Of a stretch of DNA of 64,000 bases, positions 54,483-63,953 are shown in pieces. Position 1 is the first letter of the stretch; every line of letters starts with the position of its first letter. Under the pieces are notes generated by a model that ran no database searches, was not told the DNA's origin, and worked only from the letters and a program-made list of their open reading frames with translations. The translations under genes and the position numbers were made by a program. The DNA comes from Streptomyces qinzhouensis. GTDB taxonomy: Bacteria; Actinomycetota; Actinomycetes; Streptomycetales; Streptomycetaceae. The DNA is taken from assembly GCF_007856155.1 (NCBI RefSeq), contig NZ_CP042266.1:2542001-2606000 (forward strand), given 5' to 3'.

Positions 54483-55292
54483 TCAGCTGGTGGACACCTT
54501 GCTCTGAGAGTCCGGCGGGAGATAGGTGATCGTGGGCGCCCCGGTCCCCGGGTGGACGGCGACCTCGGCGTTCACCCCGTACACCTCGGAGAGCAGGGAA
54601 GGAGTGAGTACCTCCGCCGGCGGGCCCGAGGCGACGATCCGCCCGGCCTGGAGTACATGGATCCGGTCGCAGTAGTACGCGGCCAGATTGAGATCGTGCA
54701 GGGCGAGCAGGCTACTGGCTCCCAGGCTCCGTACCAGGCCGAGAATCTCCCACTGGTATCGGATGTCGAGATGGTTCGTGGGCTCGTCGAGCACCAGCAG
54801 GGCGGGGTCCTGGAGCAGGGCGCGGGCGACCAGGGCGCGCTGCCGCTCGCCGCCGGAGAGGGACGGGAAGGCCCGGTGCGCGAGGTCTCCGATGCCGAGG
54901 CGGTCCAGCGCCTCGTCCGCCGCCCGGCCGTCGGCGGCCGTATCCGGCTCCCAGAAACGTTTGTGCGGGGCCCGGCCCATCAGCACGATCTCGCGGACGG
55001 TCAGCTCGAACTCGGGACGGCTCTCCTGCGGGACGGTCGCCACCCGGCGGGCCCGTTCCTTGGGCCCGAGGGAGAGCAGGTCCGTGCCGTCGAGCGCGAT
55101 GCTGCCCGCGGTGGGGCGCAGGGTGCCGTACACACAGCGCAGAAGGGTGGTCTTGCCGCTGCCGTTGGGGCCGACAAGACCCGCCGTCTCGCCGGGGCGG
55201 ACGGTGAGGTCGACACCGTCGAGCAGGAGCCGGCCGGTGGTGGTGGCGTACGAGAGGCCTCGTACGGTCAGTTCCGCGGCGGTCGTCGTCAC
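54483..55292 (-). CDS. ABC transporter ATP-binding protein (BtuD/FecE-like)
   Basis: 269 aa. Walker A GPNGSGKTT, signature LSGGERQR, Walker B LLVLDEPTNHLD and H-loop LLALHDLNLAAYYCD are intact. Together with the permease upstream and the binding protein it forms a FecCD-type importer. GTG 55292 overlaps the permease stop by four bases. Although the family is usually called iron-siderophore, the riboswitch before the operon indicates a cobamide substrate. Confidence 0.87.
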   Translation of the reverse strand: MTTTAAELTVRGLSYATTTGRLLLDGVDLTVRPGETAGLVGPNGSGKTTLLRCVYGTLRPTAGSIALDGTDLLSLGPKERARRVATVPQESRPEFELTVREIVLMGRAPHKRFWEPDTAADGRAADEALDRLGIGDLAHRAFPSLSGGERQRALVARALLQDPALLVLDEPTNHLDIRYQWEILGLVRSLGASSLLALHDLNLAAYYCDRIHVLQAGRIVASGPPAEVLTPSLLSEVYGVNAEVAVHPGTGAPTITYLPPDSQSKVSTS

Positions 55293-56461
55293 GCGGGGGC
55301 TCCTTCCGTGCCGTCGACCGAGCGGCGGCGCATCAGCCACAGGAACAGCGGACCGCCGATCAGCGCGGTGAGCACCCCGACGGGGACGTCCTGCGGAGCG
55401 GCGACGGTACGGGCCGCCAGGTCGGCGACCACCAGCGCGACCGCCCCGCCGAGCGCCGCCACCGGCAGCAGCGCCCGGTGCGCCGCGCCGACCAGGAGGC
55501 GGGCGGCGTGCGGGACCATCAGGCCGATGAAGCCGACCGCGCCGCTCGCCGCCACCAGCACCGCGGTCACCAGCGAGACCAGGACGAAGACGGCGGCCCG
55601 GAAGCGGGCCACGTCCAGGCCGAGGACGATCGCCCCCTCCTCCCCCACCAGCAGCAGGTCCAGCGGCCGGGCGAGGGCGAGCAGCAGCGGCAGGGCGAGG
55701 CCGACGACGACCGCGGGCAGCCAGACCGTGTCCCAGCGGGCGCTGCCGAGGCCGCCGAGCGACCAGTACAGCGCCTCGCGGAAGTGCTCGGGCCGGGACG
55801 ACGCGACGAGGACCAGCGTGGTCAGGGCGGTGAAGACATAGCTGATGGTGACCCCGGCGAGGACCAGCCGGGTGCCGGTCATCCCGCCGCCGTTCCGGGC
55901 CAGCCCGTAGACCAGGAGGAACGCGGCGAGGGAGCCCGCGAAGGCGCCCGCGGGCAGGGCGACGGCGGTGGTCGCGCCGATGCCGAGGACCAGGACGAGG
56001 ACCGCGCCGGTGGACGCCCCGGAGGAGATCCCGAGGAGGAACGGATCGGCGAGGCGGTTGCGTACGAGGGCCTGGAGGACCGTGCCGACGACCCCGAGCC
56101 CGGCGCCGACGGCCAGCCCGAGGAGCACCCGGGGCAGCCGGACGTCCAGGACGATCGTGCGGAAGGGGCTGGGCTCGGCGCCCGGCAGCAGGGCCGCGAC
56201 GACCTCGCGGGGCGGGATGCGTACGGAGCCGAGGGCGAGCGCCGCGAGCACGGCGGCGGCCAGGGCCGCCAGCAGTCCGGCCGTCACGGCCCCGAAGCGG
56301 AGCCGGGAGGACGCGGGCGCCGCGCCCGGCCGGCGGCCCTCGCGCTGACGGAGACCCTTGAGCGGGGGCGGGGGCGGGGGCGGGCCCGCCGGACCGCCCC
56401 GCGTCGGCGGCGGGCCGCCGGAGTCCCCGGCTCCGGCGGCCCCCTGCGCGGCGGACGTCAT
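55289..56461 (-). CDS. FecCD-family permease (probable cobalamin importer)
   Basis: 390 aa. A Pro/Gly-rich N terminus (about 1-45) is followed by about ten hydrophobic segments typical of BtuC/FecCD, with VFIGLMVPHAARLLVG-type and GISSGASTGAVLVLVLG segments. It should form the dimeric channel. Its ATG overlaps the binding-protein stop (ATGA). Confidence 0.87.
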   Translation of the reverse strand: MTSAAQGAAGAGDSGGPPPTRGGPAGPPPPPPPLKGLRQREGRRPGAAPASSRLRFGAVTAGLLAALAAAVLAALALGSVRIPPREVVAALLPGAEPSPFRTIVLDVRLPRVLLGLAVGAGLGVVGTVLQALVRNRLADPFLLGISSGASTGAVLVLVLGIGATTAVALPAGAFAGSLAAFLLVYGLARNGGGMTGTRLVLAGVTISYVFTALTTLVLVASSRPEHFREALYWSLGGLGSARWDTVWLPAVVVGLALPLLLALARPLDLLLVGEEGAIVLGLDVARFRAAVFVLVSLVTAVLVAASGAVGFIGLMVPHAARLLVGAAHRALLPVAALGGAVALVVADLAARTVAAPQDVPVGVLTALIGGPLFLWLMRRRSVDGTEGAPA

Positions 56462-57495
56462 CGGGTGATCTGCGGGGCCAGCTTGGCGATCGCGTCCGGC
56501 GCGCGGACACCGAGGACCGCGTCCGAGAGCGGCAGGACGGCGAACCTCTGGTTCCGGATCGCCGGTACGTCCTTCAGCGCCGGGTCCTTCAGCAGCTTCT
56601 GCTTCTTCTGCTCCAGGCTGGTGGACCCGTAGTCATAGATCACGATGACCTCGGGCTTACGGGCCACGACCTGCTCCCAGGTCGCGTCGCCGAAGCTCTT
56701 GGGGATATCGGCGAACACATTGCGGCCGCCCGCGCGGGTGATCAGCTCATTGCCGATGCCCTTGCCGCCGACGGTGAACGCGGTCTTGTCGCCGCTGTCG
56801 TAGACGAAGACAGGAACGGGGGCGCTCTGGGTCTTCTTCAACTCCGCCGTGGTCTTCGCGACGGACGCCCGTGAGTCCGCGATCCACTTCTGTGCGCGGT
56901 CGGCGACGCCGAAGGTACGGCCGATCTCGTCGATCTCGCGGTAGACGTCGTCGAGCGTGGTCCGCTTCTCGGTGCAGTACTCCAGGTTGAGGCGGGTGTC
57001 GATGCCCGCCTTCTTCAGCTCGTCGCGGGTGCGGCCGTCCTTGGCCTCGAAGGCGCTGGCGTAACCGCCGTAGACGAAGTCCGGGTTCGTGGCGAGGAGC
57101 TTCTCCTTGGACGGGTACTCCTTGGCGACGACCGGGATCGCGTCATAGGCCTTCTGGTAGCGCGGGAGCACCTTGTCGTCGAGGTAGGCGGTGCCGACCA
57201 GGGACTTCTCCAGGCCCAGCTCCAGCATGACCTCGGTGACATGCTGGTTCATGGTGACGGCCCGCTTCGGGGGCGCCTGGTAGGTGGTCTTCACACCGCA
57301 GTTGTCGACGGTGTACGGGAAGCCGGGCGCGGCCGCGGTCTTCGTACCGTCCTTGCCGTCTTTGCCGTCTTTGCCGGAGCCCGAGTCGCCGGAGCCGCAG
57401 GCGGTGAGGGCGAGCGGGAGCAGGGCGGCGGCCGTGGCCGCGAAGGCGGTACGGCGACGTGCGGTACGGCGTCGTCCGGATATGCGCGTGGACAT
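56458..57495 (-). CDS. ABC transporter substrate-binding lipoprotein (probable cobalamin binder)
   Basis: 345 aa. Lipobox LTAC near residue 33 with a Tat-like RRR stretch before it. The two-lobed helical-backbone fold (PF01497 class) appears as KRAVTMNQHVTEVMLELGLE and AYDAIPVVAKEYPSKEKLL with FVYDSGDKTAFTVGG. Homologues are named iron-siderophore or B12-binding. A cobalamin riboswitch in its leader argues for B12 or another corrinoid. First gene of the three-gene operon, with overlapping stops and starts. Confidence 0.85.
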   Translation of the reverse strand: MSTRISGRRRTARRRTAFAATAAALLPLALTACGSGDSGSGKDGKDGKDGTKTAAAPGFPYTVDNCGVKTTYQAPPKRAVTMNQHVTEVMLELGLEKSLVGTAYLDDKVLPRYQKAYDAIPVVAKEYPSKEKLLATNPDFVYGGYASAFEAKDGRTRDELKKAGIDTRLNLEYCTEKRTTLDDVYREIDEIGRTFGVADRAQKWIADSRASVAKTTAELKKTQSAPVPVFVYDSGDKTAFTVGGKGIGNELITRAGGRNVFADIPKSFGDATWEQVVARKPEVIVIYDYGSTSLEQKKQKLLKDPALKDVPAIRNQRFAVLPLSDAVLGVRAPDAIAKLAPQITR

Positions 57496-57539
57496 GCGTG
57501 GGTCCTCCTCCGGGGATCCGCGTCCCCTGGGTCAGGTGG

Positions 57540-57690
57540 AGAAGGGCGATGGGTCAGTTCCTGGCTGCCGGCCGCCGTACGGCATACGCGAGTACGCGTC
57601 GCACGTGTCAACGGCCGGTAACAGTGGCGGGACCGCGCCGGATTCACACCGGCTTCCTGGGTCCCACCGCCCCGTATGGAGTTGAGGGTG
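57540..57690 (-). ncRNA. Cobalamin riboswitch
   Basis: On the minus strand: GGAAGCCGGTGTGAATCCGG, then CGCGGTCCCGCCACTGT (the B12 box, 57622-57660), and later GCAGCCAGGAACTGACCC (about 57550-57567). This is the order of the cobalamin aptamer core followed by its 3' conserved segment. It ends about 45 bases before the binding-protein ATG, so it can sequester the ribosome site. Boundaries are approximate. Confidence 0.9.
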
Positions 57691-57712
57691 GAGATGAAGG
57701 TGGAGCTGCGGG

Positions 57713-58135
57713 TCAGTATGCCTCGACGACCCGGATTTCCTCCTCCGTGATCTCCCCGTCGACGATCCGGAACGAGCGGAACTGGAACGGTCCCGCATCG
57801 TCGGTGTCGGCGGTGGAGACCAGGACGTAGTGCGCGCCGGGCTCGTTGGCGTAGGTGATGTCGGTACGCGAGGGGTACGCCTCGGTCGCGGTGTGCGAGT
57901 GGTAGACGATCACCGGCTCTTCGTCGTTGTCGTCCAGCTCGCGGTAGAGCTTCAGCAGATCGCCGGAGTCGAACTCGTAGAACGTGGGCGAACGGGCCGC
58001 GTTCAGCATGGGGATGAAACGTTCCGGCCGGCCGCTGCCCTCGGGGCCCGCGACCATGCCGCACGCCTCGTCGGGGTGATCGGCCCGGGCGTGCGCGACG
58101 ATCCGGTCGTACAGATCCTGGGTGAGGGTCAGCAT
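57713..58135 (-). CDS. mec: CysO-processing JAMM/M67 metalloprotease (Mec)
   Basis: 140 aa. The zinc site HSHTATEAYPSRTD (H-x-H-x7-S-x2-D) with an upstream catalytic Glu (in DEACGMVAG) is that of the Mec/JAB1-type protease that clips CysO after its diglycine and releases cysteine from the CysO-Cys adduct. ATG 58135. Separated from cysO-cysM by the B12-transport operon, all on the same strand. Confidence 0.9.
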   Translation of the reverse strand: MLTLTQDLYDRIVAHARADHPDEACGMVAGPEGSGRPERFIPMLNAARSPTFYEFDSGDLLKLYRELDDNDEEPVIVYHSHTATEAYPSRTDITYANEPGAHYVLVSTADTDDAGPFQFRSFRIVDGEITEEEIRVVEAY

Positions 58136-58362
58136 GTCGATCAGGATAGACGTGGGGGCCCCGCACAGCGGAAGGGCCGGTCGGAACCGTGCCACGGTTC
58201 CGACCGGCCCCCTGCCGCCGGACGGCGAGTGAGCCGAAGGGGCGCGTCGAGTTCTGGAGGGAGAACGCGCGGAGGCCGCGAGGAACGAGTGGCCGAGCAC
58301 GATCGACTGAAGAACTTGACTTAAGCGCCCCGGAGGCGAACCGAGCCTGGGAACAGCAGCCG
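58136..58362. other. Intergenic region, no gene seen
   Basis: 227 bases between mec and the amino acid permease on the same strand. I found no convincing start or RNA element. A promoter for mec is expected at its start. Confidence 0.4.
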
Positions 58363-59811
58363 TCAGCGCTTGCTGAAGGCCGTGCCCTCCGGGTTCCTCG
58401 CCCGCAGGACCAGATAGGAGACGCCGAGCACCAGCGCCCACAGCGGGGCCACGTAGAGCGAGATCCGGGCGTCCTTGTCGATGCCCATCAGCACGATCAC
58501 CATGCCGATGAACGCCAGCGCGAACCAGCTGGTCCAGGGCGCTCCGGGGGCCTTGAAGGAGGATGCGGCGACCTCGCCGCGGTCGGCCTTGGCGCGGTAG
58601 CGGATATGGCTGACCAGGATCATGATCCAGGCCCACATACCGGAGATGGTGGCAAAGGAGACGATCTTGTTGAAGGCGTCGCCGGGCCACTGGTAGTTGA
58701 TCCACACGCCGATCAGCATCAGGCCCGCGGAGAAGGTGGTGCCGATCAGCGGGGTGCCGTGCTTGGTCAGCTTGGTGAAGAGCTTGGGGCCCTGGCTGTT
58801 CAGCGCGAGGTCGCGCAGCATCCGGCCGGTGGAGTACATACCGGAGTTGCAGGACGACAGGGCCGCGGTGAGCACCACGAAGTTGACGATGCCCGCGCCG
58901 ACCTGGAGGCCCATCTGGTCGAAGGCGGCGACGAACGGTGAGACGCCCGGCTGGAAGTTGGTCCAGGAGACGACGGACAGGATCATGATCAGGGCGCCGA
59001 CGTAGAAGACGGCGATCCGCCACGGCACGGTGTTGATGGCCTTGGGGAGGGTCTTCTCCGGGTCCTTGGACTCACCGGCGGTGACGCCGACCAGCTCGAC
59101 CGCGAGGAAGGCGAACATCACGATCTGGAGGGTCATCAGCGTGCCGCCGAGGCCCTTGGGGAAGAAGCCGCCGTCGCTCCAGAGGAGGGAGAAGGAGGCG
59201 GTGTCACCGGCGTCGGTGAAGCCGAGGGTGATGATGCCCGCGCAGATCAGGATCATGCCGATGATGGCGGTGACCTTGACCATGGAGAACCAGAACTCCA
59301 GCTCGCCGAAGATCTTCACGGAGATCAGATTGGCGAGGTAGAGGACGATCGTGAAGCCGAGGGCCGAGATCCACTGGGGCAGGTCGAACCAGTACGTCAT
59401 GTACTCGGCCGCCGCGGTGACCTCGGTCATTCCGGTGACGACCCAGAAGAGCCAGTACGTCCAGCCGGTGGCGAAGCCCGCGAAGGGGCCGACGAACTCG
59501 CGCGCGTACTCCGAGAACGAGCCCGCGACCGGGCGGTACATCAGCAGTTCGCCCAGCGCCCGCATGATGAAGAAGATGACCACGCCCGCGATGGCGTAGG
59601 CGAGGATGAGGCTGGGTCCGGCCTTGGAGATGCCCTTGCCGGCGCCGAGGAAGAGTCCCGTACCGATGGCTCCGCCGATGGCGATCATCTGAATCTGCCG
59701 GGCCCCGAGTGTCCGGTGGTAGCCCTGGTCCTCGGCGGTGGCTGCCGGGGTCTTCGTCCCGGCCGGTCCGTCCGGCCCGTTCTTGCTGTCGTCGACCTGC
59801 ACCGAGGTCAT
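58363..59811 (-). CDS. Amino acid permease (AAT family)
   Basis: 482 aa with twelve predicted membrane segments. The family signature GARQIQMIAIGGAIGTGLFLGAG (in part), the FSEYAREFVGP segment and GVTAGESKDPEKTLPKAINTVPWR (in part) are AAT/APC. It imports amino acids with protons; the specific substrate (for example D-Ala/Gly/D-Ser, as CycA, or GABA) cannot be read from the sequence. ATG 59811 has GAGAAGGGC nine bases before. It is monocistronic with a long promoter region. Confidence 0.87.
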   Translation of the reverse strand: MTSVQVDDSKNGPDGPAGTKTPAATAEDQGYHRTLGARQIQMIAIGGAIGTGLFLGAGKGISKAGPSLILAYAIAGVVIFFIMRALGELLMYRPVAGSFSEYAREFVGPFAGFATGWTYWLFWVVTGMTEVTAAAEYMTYWFDLPQWISALGFTIVLYLANLISVKIFGELEFWFSMVKVTAIIGMILICAGIITLGFTDAGDTASFSLLWSDGGFFPKGLGGTLMTLQIVMFAFLAVELVGVTAGESKDPEKTLPKAINTVPWRIAVFYVGALIMILSVVSWTNFQPGVSPFVAAFDQMGLQVGAGIVNFVVLTAALSSCNSGMYSTGRMLRDLALNSQGPKLFTKLTKHGTPLIGTTFSAGLMLIGVWINYQWPGDAFNKIVSFATISGMWAWIMILVSHIRYRAKADRGEVAASSFKAPGAPWTSWFALAFIGMVIVLMGIDKDARISLYVAPLWALVLGVSYLVLRARNPEGTAFSKR

Positions 59812-60169
59812 AGCTGGTGCGCCCTTCTCTCCATGCCGATCCGCGTCCGTCACGCCCCCCGGCGATACGGCTGCGGATCAGTTCCTGATCCCCCCGGATA
59901 TGGATGGAGTGCCACCGGCGATCCGCCGGCAAAAGCGCCTCCAGGGGCATGGGTGGCGCCCCTGGCGGTCGTGAAGATTTATCACGGTTGCTACAGAGAT
60001 CAATCCGCTGTGTTGTGGCACATTGCACAGAAAGAACCGGGCAAATATTACTTTGCCGGGCGTACTACCCCAGGCTGGTAACGCGATCGTTATCCGGATT
60101 TGAGTGTCCGTTGAGCGAACAACCGAACGGACGGACGGTTGCGGCCGCCGGGGGCGCGGAGGGCAGCGA
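59812..60169. other. Promoter region upstream of the amino acid permease
   Basis: About 360 bases with an AT-richer stretch (59975-60060) that contains the near-palindrome GGCAAATATTACTTTGCC (60040-60057). No open frame with protein character is seen. Possible operator for the permease. Confidence 0.45.
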
Positions 60170-60200
60170 AACGCCCCGGGGCGGATGCCGCCGGGGCGTT
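60170..60200. terminator. Terminator downstream of the DUF2017 gene
   Basis: AACGCCCCGG/CCGGGGCGTT, ten base pairs with an eleven-base loop, 29 bases beyond the DUF2017 stop. Confidence 0.7.
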
Positions 60201-60229
60201 CGGGGATCAGTGGAGCGGGGACGGGAGGG

Positions 60230-60907
60230 TCAGGGCAGCACCGTGCCGACGAGCGTCTCCTGGAGGACCCCCAGCCAGAGGTACGCCATCACCATCGGCT
60301 TACGGGGATCGTCGTCGGGGAGGTGGTAGAGCCCGCCGCCCTCGGTGCCGTCCGCACCCTCCGCGTCGTCCTCCTCGCTGATCTCCAGCCGGGTGCCGAT
60401 GGTCAGCCGGAGGTCGTTGAGGGCGCAGAGCCACTGCCGGCACTCGTCCGGGGTCAGCCTCAGTTCGGCGGTGGACCCGCCGCCCGTCTCGAGTCCGTCG
60501 AGCGCGTGGACCACGGCGAGCGCGTTCGCCCGCTTGCCCGCCCGCAGGTCGTTCTCGGTGAAGCGGCGGAACTCGGCGGACGCGGCGCGCCGCTCGTCCT
60601 CACTCATGGCGGGACGGGAGCCGGGGCCTGAACCGGGACCCGCGCCGGGGCCCGTACCGGTGTCGCCGCCGCGGTCCGGCCCGCTGTAGGCGTCCGGGAA
60701 CAGCCGGGCCAGCGCCGGATCGTCCGGCGGCTCGCTCGGCCCCTCCGCGAACAGCGCGGCCAGCGGGTCCTCGCCCTCGACGGGCTCGTCACCCGGCCCT
60801 ATCAGCTCCAGCATCTGCACCGCGAGGGAGCGCAGGATGGAGACCTCGACATCGTCGAGGTCGATGGCCGCGCCGCCGCCGGGAACCGGCTCGAAGGGAC
60901 CCGGCAT
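60230..60907 (-). CDS. DUF2017 protein
   Basis: 225 aa. Begins FEPVPGGGAAIDLDDVEVSIL, with a central disordered Gly/Pro/Asp region, then helices (ASAEFRRFTENDLRAGKRANALAVVHALD, in parts) and LTPDECRQWLCALNDLRLTIGTRLEI (in part). DUF2017 is an actinobacterial protein always found after clpS, as here. Its ATG overlaps the clpS stop by one base. It is presumably linked to ClpS-mediated proteolysis, unproven. Confidence 0.88.
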   Translation of the reverse strand: MPGPFEPVPGGGAAIDLDDVEVSILRSLAVQMLELIGPGDEPVEGEDPLAALFAEGPSEPPDDPALARLFPDAYSGPDRGGDTGTGPGAGPGSGPGSRPAMSEDERRAASAEFRRFTENDLRAGKRANALAVVHALDGLETGGGSTAELRLTPDECRQWLCALNDLRLTIGTRLEISEEDDAEGADGTEGGGLYHLPDDDPRKPMVMAYLWLGVLQETLVGTVLP

Positions 60908-61221
60908 CAGTTGCGGTCCTGGGAGAGGGTCGCCCACAGGCCGTACCCGTGCATCGCCTGCACATCGCGCTCCATCTCCTCGCGGCTGCCGCTGGAGACC
61001 ACGGCGCGTCCCTTGTGGTGGACGTCGAGCATCAGTTTGCGCGCCTTGTCCTTGGAGTATCCGAAGTACGCCTGGAAGACATAGGTGACGTAGCTCATCA
61101 GATTGACGGGGTCGTTGTGGACGAGCGTCACCCACGGCACATCGGGCTCGGGGACGGCGAAACTCTGCTCCGCCGACTCGGGACGTTCGATCTCAGTGGG
61201 GGCAACACTCACCTGATCCAT
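60907..61221 (-). CDS. clpS: ATP-dependent Clp protease adaptor ClpS
   Basis: About 104 aa. The core [22 protein letters not shown] (in part), [22 protein letters not shown] (in part) and [20 protein letters not shown] is typical ClpS with the N-degron pocket residues. It delivers N-end-rule substrates to the ClpAP/ClpCP protease. ATG 61221 is chosen; ATG 61248, with GGGAG six bases before, is an alternative that adds nine residues. Divergent from pncB. Confidence 0.92.
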   Translation of the reverse strand: MDQVSVAPTEIERPESAEQSFAVPEPDVPWVTLVHNDPVNLMSYVTYVFQAYFGYSKDKARKLMLDVHHKGRAVVSSGSREEMERDVQAMHGYGLWATLSQDRN

Positions 61222-61409
61222 GCTGCCACCCGGGGGCGCCCCGTGCATAAACGACTCCCATTTCGTCAGAGTGACGAGATGTGGAGTAGCATCCTCGCCA
61301 GAACGGGATCGCCCGTGCCATCGCGGGCACCCGACGGCGCATCCCTCGTCCCGCATGCCTCGTCCCGCAGCCGGCGGAGCGGGGCGCAGAAAGCAAGAGG
61401 TCGACACTC

Positions 61410-62738
61410 GTGAACACCGCTGACCTGGGGCTCCCGGTCGACGTACCCTCCACGGCCCTCTTCACCGACCAGTACGAGTTCACCATGGTGCAGGCCGCGC
61501 TGCGGGCGGGCACCGCACACCGCCGCTCCGTCTTCGAGGTCTTCACCCGCCGGCTGCCCGAGGGGCGGCGGTACGGGGTGGTCGCGGGCACCGGGCGGGT
61601 TCTCGACGCGGTCGCGAACTTCCGTTTCGACCCGGACGTACTGGCGTTCCTGCGCGAGCAGAGCATTGTCGACTCCGCCACGCTGGACTGGCTGGCCTCG
61701 TACCGCTTCAGCGGCGATATCCAGGGCTATCCGGAGGGCGAGGTCTACTTCCCCGGCTCCCCGATCCTGCGGGTCGAGGGCACCTTCGCCGAGTGTGTGC
61801 TGCTGGAGACGGTGATCCTCTCCATCCTCAACCACGATTCGGCCATCGCGGCGGCGGCGTCGCGGATGGCGACGGCGGCGGGCGGCCGGAAGCTGATCGA
61901 AATGGGCGCGCGCCGCACCCATGAGCTGGCGGCGGTGGCCGCGTCCCGCGCGGCGTACGTCGGCGGTTTCGACTCCACCTCCGATCTGGCGGCCGGATTC
62001 CGGTACGGCATCCCCACGGTCGGCACCAGCGCCCATGCCTTCACCCTGCTGCACGACAGTGAGCGCGACGCCTTCCGGGCGCAGGTCGAATCCCTGGGGC
62101 GGGGTACGACCCTGCTGGTCGACACCTACGACGTCGCCGAAGCGGTCCGTACGGCGGTGGAGATCGCCGGGCCCGAGCTGGGCGCGGTCCGCATCGACTC
62201 CGGGGATCTGCTGCTGGTCGCCCACCGGGTGCGGCAGCAGCTCGACGAGCTGGGCGCCCGGCACACCCGGATCACGGTCACCTCCGATCTGGACGAGTAC
62301 GCGATCGCCTCGCTGGCGGCGGCGCCGGTGGACGCCTACGGGGTGGGCACCCAGCTCGTCACCGGCAGCGGGCACCCCACCTGCTCCATGGTCTACAAAC
62401 TGGTCGCCCGGGCCCGGGGCGAGGGGCCGGACGCGCCGCTGGAGCCGGTGGCGAAGAAGTCCGTGGGCGGAAAGGCGTCGGTCGGCGGGCGCAAATGGGC
62501 CGCCCGGCGGCCGGACGCGGAGGGCGTGGCCGAGGCGGAGGTCGTGGGCACCGGGCCGGTGCCGGACGAGCTGGTCCACCACCAGTTGCCGGTGGAGCTG
62601 GTGCGGGGCGGCGAGATCGTGGCCCGGGAGCCGCTCGACGTGCCCCGGGAGCGGCACCGGGCGGCGCGGGGAGCGTTGCCGCTGTCCGCGACCCAGCTGT
62701 CGCGGGGCGAGCCGGTGCTGCCGACGGAGTACGTCTGA
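61410..62738 (+). CDS. pncB: Nicotinate phosphoribosyltransferase
   Basis: 442 aa. Core features: [36 protein letters not shown], then [28 protein letters not shown] (in parts) and GTSAHAFTL with the phosphoribosylated-His region. [12 protein letters not shown] follows. It converts nicotinate plus PRPP into NAD precursor nicotinate mononucleotide. GTG start at 61410. It pairs with the nicotinamidase at 63020 in NAD salvage. Confidence 0.93.
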   Translation: MNTADLGLPVDVPSTALFTDQYEFTMVQAALRAGTAHRRSVFEVFTRRLPEGRRYGVVAGTGRVLDAVANFRFDPDVLAFLREQSIVDSATLDWLASYRFSGDIQGYPEGEVYFPGSPILRVEGTFAECVLLETVILSILNHDSAIAAAASRMATAAGGRKLIEMGARRTHELAAVAASRAAYVGGFDSTSDLAAGFRYGIPTVGTSAHAFTLLHDSERDAFRAQVESLGRGTTLLVDTYDVAEAVRTAVEIAGPELGAVRIDSGDLLLVAHRVRQQLDELGARHTRITVTSDLDEYAIASLAAAPVDAYGVGTQLVTGSGHPTCSMVYKLVARARGEGPDAPLEPVAKKSVGGKASVGGRKWAARRPDAEGVAEAEVVGTGPVPDELVHHQLPVELVRGGEIVAREPLDVPRERHRAARGALPLSATQLSRGEPVLPTEYV

Positions 62739-63019
62739 CCGGGGCCGCGTAGGTCCGTGGCCCCGGCCCGAGGGCCCGTACGGCCGGGCATCGGCGTGAA
62801 AGGCCGGGGCCGGGTGGTGTGACGGCCGGTTCCGCGGGGACGCTCCGGACAGGGTGCCCCGCGCGGATCCGCGTCCCGCGCCCGCCGTCGCACCCCGGCG
62901 CGCGCCGTCCGGGCGCCGCCCGCACACTGTCCGTGCGTACGCCGTCGTACGCCTGCTCAGGAAGCCCCCGTCCGATCCGACCACCCCCGGCCGATCCCGA
63001 ACCCCGAAAGGCACCCGCC

Positions 63020-63604
63020 ATGCGCCGCGCACTGATCGTCGTCGATGTCCAGAACGATTTCTGCGAGGGCGGCAGCCTCGCGGTGGCGGGAGGTGCGCGG
63101 GTCGCGGCCGGGATCACCGATCTGATCGGGCAGAGCACGGCCGGCTACCGCCATGTGGTGGCCACCCGCGACCATCACATCGACCCGGGTGGCCATTTCT
63201 CCGACACGCCCGACTACGAGACGTCGTGGCCGGTCCACTGTGTCGCGGGCACCGAGGGCGCCGGTTTCCATCCGAACTTCGCGCCCGCGGTGGCCTCCGG
63301 CGCCGTCGAAGCCGTGTTCGACAAGGGCGCCTATGCCGCGGCGTACAGCGGCTTCGAGGGCGCGGACGAGAACGGCAGCGGGCTCGCGGACTGGCTGCGG
63401 GAGCACGGGGTGACCGAGGTGGACGTGGTGGGGGTGGCGACGGACCACTGTGTCCGGGCGACCGCGCTGGACGCGGTGCGGGAAGGTTTCACCACCCGGG
63501 TGCTACTGGATCTCACCGCGGCCGTATCCGAAGAACGGACCGGCTGGGTGCTGCCCGAGCTGCGGGAGGCCGGGGTCGTCCTGACGGGCGAGCCGGTCAC
63601 ATAA
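63020..63604 (+). CDS. pncA: Nicotinamidase (isochorismatase fold)
   Basis: 194 aa. Catalytic Asp in LIVVDVQNDFCEGG, the metal-binding HHIDPGGHFSDTP, Lys in VFDKGAYAAAYSGF, and the catalytic Cys in VGVATDHCVRATALDA. All residues of the Asp-Lys-Cys triad and the His metal site are present. It deamidates nicotinamide to nicotinate for PncB. ATG 63020 with GAAAGG ten bases before. Confidence 0.93.
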   Translation: MRRALIVVDVQNDFCEGGSLAVAGGARVAAGITDLIGQSTAGYRHVVATRDHHIDPGGHFSDTPDYETSWPVHCVAGTEGAGFHPNFAPAVASGAVEAVFDKGAYAAAYSGFEGADENGSGLADWLREHGVTEVDVVGVATDHCVRATALDAVREGFTTRVLLDLTAAVSEERTGWVLPELREAGVVLTGEPVT

Positions 63605-63635
63605 CCTCTGCCCCCCTGCCCGGGCCGGGCGGCCG

Positions 63636-63953
63636 TCAGGCCCAGCGGTTCCGCAGCGGGCTGCTCGACCGGAAGGGGTGCCAGAGCTCGGCCGCCGGGG
63701 CGCCCTGGAGGCGCCACAGCAGTCCGTCCGGGTGATGGAGGACCGCCGTGATCTCGTCCGGCGTCGGCGGTTCCGCGTTCCCCCGCAGATAGACCGCGCG
63801 CAGCCCCAGATTCCGCAGCCGGGTCAGGGCGCGGGCCCGGTTGGCCGCATGCACCAGAAAGCGGGCGACGCTGCCGTCGCCGAGTGGGCTGGGCAGGCTG
63901 ACGGCGACGACGACGGTGCCGTTCGGGAGTCTGCTGAAACCTCCGCCGGACAT
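63636..63953 (-). CDS. Conserved small protein of unknown function
   Basis: 105 aa. FSRLPNGTVVVAVSLPSPLG, then RFLVHAANRARALTRLRNLGLRAVYLRGN (in parts) and PTPDEITAVLHHPDGLLWRL. No membrane or signal segments and no recognised domain. Convergent with pncA, GGGGGAG before ATG 63953. The distinctive conserved-looking composition supports a real gene. Confidence 0.72.
   Translation of the reverse strand: MSGGGFSRLPNGTVVVAVSLPSPLGDGSVARFLVHAANRARALTRLRNLGLRAVYLRGNAEPPTPDEITAVLHHPDGLLWRLQGAPAAELWHPFRSSSPLRNRWA

Noticed and set aside
54483..57495. Siderophore uptake role from homology alone
   Set aside because: The cobalamin riboswitch before the operon makes corrinoid uptake more likely.
60040..60057. 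Strong operator before the amino acid permease
   Set aside because: Only six base pairs match outward from the centre before a mismatch; kept only as a possible site in the intergenic entry.
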